Part shown: positions 9,419-12,642 of the stretch, piece by piece
Position numbering within the stretch: position 1 is the first letter of the stretch
Layout of the letters: every line of letters starts with the position of its first letter
Notes under the pieces: model-generated
The model's input: the letters and a program-made list of their open reading frames with translations, nothing else
What the model was told of the DNA's origin: nothing
The model's database searches: none
From: Auxenochlorella pyrenoidosa
Taxonomy: Eukaryota > Chlorophyta > Trebouxiophyceae > Chlorellales > Chlorellaceae
Direction: 5' to 3'
Assembly (NCBI GenBank): GCA_001430745.1
Contig: KQ481983.1
Coordinates: forward strand, 1,651,689 to 1,664,330
DNA: 12,642 nt
Position numbers and translations under genes: made by a program

Positions 9419-11637
9419 ATGCGCGCCAGCCTTGCAGCCCTTCGGGCGCCGCCCCTGGTGCGTAAACAGCCTGGCAGGCTTCGCTGCAGGCTCCCGAGCC
9501 TCAGAGAGGGGCTCTGCCTGACGCGGGCCGACGACGTGGTGGGCGCTAGAGCCCACCCTACCTTGAACCGCCCCACTGTGTCTTCCACTCTCTGCAGCGC
9601 AACTGCTACTCCCCGGCGTGCTCGGCGACAAGCGGTTCACATGGGCAGAGCCACAGCCCTGATGCGGCAACAGGTTGCCGACCGCCGCGGCAGCAGCGCA
9701 GCGAGCGCGGGTGAGGCGGCGGCTTTGACCGAGAGGTCTTGCATGCGCTTCTGCTTCCGTCTGCAACTGTTCGCCAACACCTGCCTAAATGGGCTGACCA
9801 GCTGATCTACTTGGTTGCTGCAGCCGGGTGCCCAAGGGCCCCAAGCGCGGCCTTGCCCAGCAGCCGCACAAGGAGCGGGAGCGCGGCCTGTCCACTGCTG
9901 CGGCTGTGGCGGCGCCGGCGGGGCCGCAGCAGGAGGGAGTCGAGGCGGCGGCACCAGAAGAGGTGGGAGGCCCGACCATGTTGTGTAATCTGCTGGGCTA
10001 TGAACTAGCAGTGCTGTGGCACGCTCGCAGTCTGCCTGAGCAACCATGCTTTGATCGACCTGCCAAGAGGCCCGTCACTCAAACCCCCCAACGCACAAGC
10101 CTCCTCGCCCTGCCCGCAGGAGGAGGGCCATGGGCTGCGGCTGCTGTCCACCAAGCGGGCGCTGCTGCTGGATGCGGCCTACCGGCCAGTGGGGGTGGCC
10201 AACTGGCAGCGGTGAGGCCTGGTGGGGCGCTGTGGCCCGGTTTGACTGGGCAGGCAGTGCAGGCGCGCCCTTGCGGGATGCGTGCACCAGGGGCTCGTCT
10301 GGGCACGACCAACGGCAGCGCCCGGCGCTGCCAGGCCAGGGTCTGAATGTCTGCTGCTGGTGCGGGGCGCCAGCCGCAAAGCGACGCTCCTGCTGCTGGA
10401 GCCGGCTCCCTGACCCGGCCTGCCGTGCGCCCCGCTGCAGCGCCATCTGCCTGCACATCCTGAACAAGGCCGACGTGCTCGAGTACTACGAGGAGAGCGT
10501 GCGGGCGCCCACAGACCTGTGAGAGGGGGGGTTGGGGAGGGGCCGCAGGTGGGGGTCGCTGGGCGCTGTGCCTGCGCTGTCGCATGGCCTTGTGCCCAGC
10601 CTCGGCGCTGTGCTGCTAGCGGTGCGACTGCTGGCGAAGCCCCCGCCCTAACTGGGCTGCGAAACCCTGTGCTCGCCCTCTCCTCGCTGCGCAGGTACCC
10701 GCTGCCCGCGGTGCTGCGGGTGCCGACCCACTGCAGCAACCCGTCGCGCGTCTCGCGGGTCGCGCTCAACCGGCACAACATCATCCTGCGCGACCAGGGG
10801 CGCTGCCAGTACTGCGGCTCCGTCAAGAACCTGACCATCGACCACGTGGTGCCGCAGGTGGGTGGGTGGGGTGGGGGTGGGGGGGCTTGCTGCTGGGAAT
10901 GGCAACGCCCCCGCTCGCACAGCCCATGCCCGCTAGCCCACTGTGTTTGCTCTTCCGCTGCTGCATCGGAGTGCCCCGCACTAGGGTGGCACCCTGCCCT
11001 TGCCCTCGCTGCAGAAAGTGGCACAAGCTCATGGCCGGCTGTGCCGCCTTGTGCCCCTCCCTCTTGACACGCTGCATGCACACGCCGGTCCCTGCGCTGC
11101 TGCCGCAGTCCAAGGGCGGGCGCAACACATGGGAGAACCTGGTGGCCTGCTGCTCCACCTGCAACAGCCGCAAGGGGGACAAGAGCCTGGAGCAGCTGGG
11201 GTGGAAGCTGAACAGCAAGCCCACCGAGCCATCCCCGCACAGGATGGAGGTGGGGCCGGGGCAGGGCCGGTGGTTGCAGGCTGGGGCGCTGGATGCGTGT
11301 GGCGATGTGAAGGCGTGCCTCGACTGCCCTGCGGCATCACTTTTCCGTTCTGCCCAGTGACGTCGACACAGCCCAGCACACACACGCCGCTCTTCTTCTT
11401 TTGCTCTTCCATCTGCCATCCATTCTCTGCCTTGCCAACGGTGCTCGCAGGCCCGCCTGCCAGCCCCCGTGGCGCCGCTGCCTGGCTCAACCCCCACCCC
11501 ACCCTCCCCACCCCCTGCCGCCGCAGTTCCTGCTGGCCCACCTGCGGGCCTCCCACGAGAACCTGCCTCCCGAGTGGTCCTCCTACATCCTGCCCTTCAC
11601 TCGCACCAAGAAGCAGCAGCAGCAGCTGAGCAGCTGA
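9419..11637 (+). CDS. HNH endonuclease family protein, cyanobacterial type, probably organelle-targeted
   Basis: Metal-dependent ββα-type nuclease family common in cyanobacteria and plants; target unknown. Exons: 9419-9457 (or to 9538), 9598-9710, 9824-9962, 10120-10211, 10441-10518, 10695-10857, 11109-11249, 11527-11637. Both first-exon versions stay in frame, giving 291 or 318 residues. In the 291 model: a presequence-like start (MRASLAALRAPPL, Arg/Ala/Ser-rich); a basic disordered linker to about 100; the bacterial-type domain LLLDAAYRPVGVANWQRAI (112-130); YPLPAVLRV (155-163); RHNIILRDQGRCQYCG (180-195); the HNH core LTIDHVVPQSKGGRNTWENLV (200-220) with D203, H204 and N218; and CCSTCNSRKG (222-231) with N227. 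CxxC pairs 191/194 and 223/226 probably bind structural zinc. The tail ends in a Gln run. The basic N terminus and cyanobacterial likeness suggest plastid import, by inference. It is divergent from the hydrolase. Confidence 0.88.
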
Positions 11638-12593
11638 CAGCAACGGAGGGCAGCAGCTGGCAGCAAACTGAATCTGACAGGTTCTGTGCTGCCAAGAGCC
11701 TGCTCCGGGCTGCACCATGTCTGCTCCATCTCATCTCATTCCGCTGCAGCCTGGCGCCTACATGTTGCTGCCTTCTGGTGACGCCAGCACACCAGCGCCA
11801 GGCTTTGTATTTCATCATTCCTCTTTCGCCCGCAGTCGTAACGAGCATACCCACCTTGCTTGAATTGTGTCGCGCCCCGACTGACGCTGGCACTGCCATC
11901 CATCCCTTTGCAAACGACTGATCCTCGCGCCACTGCCGCGCCCCTCATTCCGTTGCCTGGCGGCGCCGCCTCTTGTACCCTGCGCCCGCCTGAACCCCTT
12001 TTGCTCCCCCGCTCTTGTTTTGTGTACCAACGCCCCTTGCGCACCGCCGCCAGGCCCTCCAGCTTTTGTTGTGCTTTGCCTGTGTCCAACTAGCATCCTG
12101 ACTGCATTCCTGTATCAAGCTACACTCTCAGCCCACAATGTAATCAGTCCAGTCAACAATCCGTCCGACGTGGTTAATGGGCGAGGGCAGGCGGTGGCTG
12201 AGTTGCATGCTCAATTGCCGGCAAGCTGGGCCGGCTTTGTCGAGAGTGAGATGGACTGAGGCAGTAAGACCTCGCAACATGAAATGGCAAGCGAGACCCA
12301 CTGGGCAGGAGAAGGTGAGAAAAGGCAAGGGGGAAGCGGCTGAGGAGGACTCTGAAGGGTGCTGTTCTGACCTGCTGATGCTAGTGTACAGGGGAGGTGG
12401 CATGTGGGGCGTGGTGCTGTAGCCTGCCAGCCAGGATGGCCGCTGCGAGGCGTCACAATGGCTGAAGCTGTGCGCCAGGCCAGCCAAGGCAGGAGCCCCA
12501 GCTTGCCTCCGTCTACAAATAAGTCAATAATCAGGGTTCACGCGTCCTCCTTTGCTCCTGAGTCTGCCTGGATCTCCTCCCTGCAACCGGGGT
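11638..12593. other. 3' UTR and spacer after the HNH gene
   Basis: No convincing gene. The first 500 nt are pyrimidine-rich and end with a TGTAA signal, so they are read as the HNH 3' UTR. From 12144 on I see only spacer. An ATG-started 81-codon frame at 12177-12422 has no recognisable features and unremarkable composition. Confidence 0.5.
12139..12143 (+). terminator. TGTAA poly(A) signal, probably for the HNH gene
   Basis: Exact TGTAA about 500 nt after the HNH stop, the only one downstream on this strand. It implies a long 3' UTR, unless an unseen gene intervenes. Confidence 0.5.
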
Positions 12594-12642
12594 GTGGGGG
12601 TGGGGTGGGGTGGGGTGGGGTGGGGTGGGGTGTGTGTGTGTG
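12594..12642. repeat. G-rich (TGGGG)n then (TG)n simple repeat
   Basis: After GTGTGGGGG come six exact TGGGG units (12601-12630), followed by (TG)n running out of the window. The repeated G4 runs could form a G-quadruplex on this strand. The unit is not the TTTAGGG telomere repeat of green algae. Confidence 0.92.

Noticed and set aside
9824..9962. HNH exon read in the frame giving an Arg-rich peptide (ending RRRHQKRWE)
   Set aside because: That frame does not join in phase to the next conserved exon (EEGHGLRLL); the frame giving VPKGPKRGLAQ does.
12177..12422. 81-codon plus-strand frame with a real ATG near the right end
   Set aside because: No domain, no promoter or poly(A) signal tied to it; length is unremarkable for GC-rich spacer.
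12594..12631. Telomere repeat
   Set aside because: The unit TGGGG does not match TTTAGGG and is followed by TG repeats, so it is a simple repeat.

Overview
The window looks like nuclear DNA of a GC-rich green alga, most likely a Chlorella-type trebouxiophyte. Evidence for this is the five genes of eukaryotic type, GT-AG introns with GTGAG/GTGCG/GTGGG donors, a TGTAA poly(A) signal, intronless histone genes with a 3' stem-loop, and plant/algal-type protein families. The genus is an inference. No mobile element, CRISPR array, tRNA or rRNA was recognised.

Layout. (1) 1-1224: an intronless, divergently transcribed histone pair, H3 on the minus strand (47-457) and H4 on the plus strand (850-1161), sharing a 392-bp bidirectional promoter. 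A perfect histone-type 3' stem-loop follows H4. The flank of the matching H3 element sits at the window's left edge. (2) 1225-1958: spacer without a convincing gene. (3) 1959-3559 (+): a two-exon gene for a 459-residue coiled-coil protein of unknown function, followed by a TGTAA signal. (4) 4348-6876 (+): an eight-exon gene for ATP-dependent NAD(P)H-hydrate dehydratase (NAXD), a metabolite-repair enzyme, with one intron that is best read as GC-AG. (5) 7587-8966 (-): a two-exon TEX30/KANSL3-type alpha/beta hydrolase with a basic tail carrying an AT-hook-like core; it converges with NAXD. (6) 9419-11637 (+): an eight-exon HNH-endonuclease-family protein of cyanobacterial type with a presequence-like N terminus; it shares a 452-bp divergent upstream region with the hydrolase. 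(7) 11638-12642: probable 3' UTR with a distant TGTAA, then spacer ending in a G-rich simple repeat.

The histone pair is the only functional cluster: both proteins are needed in equimolar amounts during S phase. The other genes are ordinary nuclear neighbours with no evident shared pathway. Exon structures were worked out by hand from splice consensus, reading-frame continuity and remembered family sequence; all three conserved spliced genes close in frame (335, 370 and 291 or 318 residues). I do not see a wholly new system. The more interesting points are the hybrid H3 and divergent H4 residues, the TGATCG hexamer concentrated in three upstream regions, the hydrolase with a DNA-binding-like tail, and the probably plastid-targeted HNH protein.
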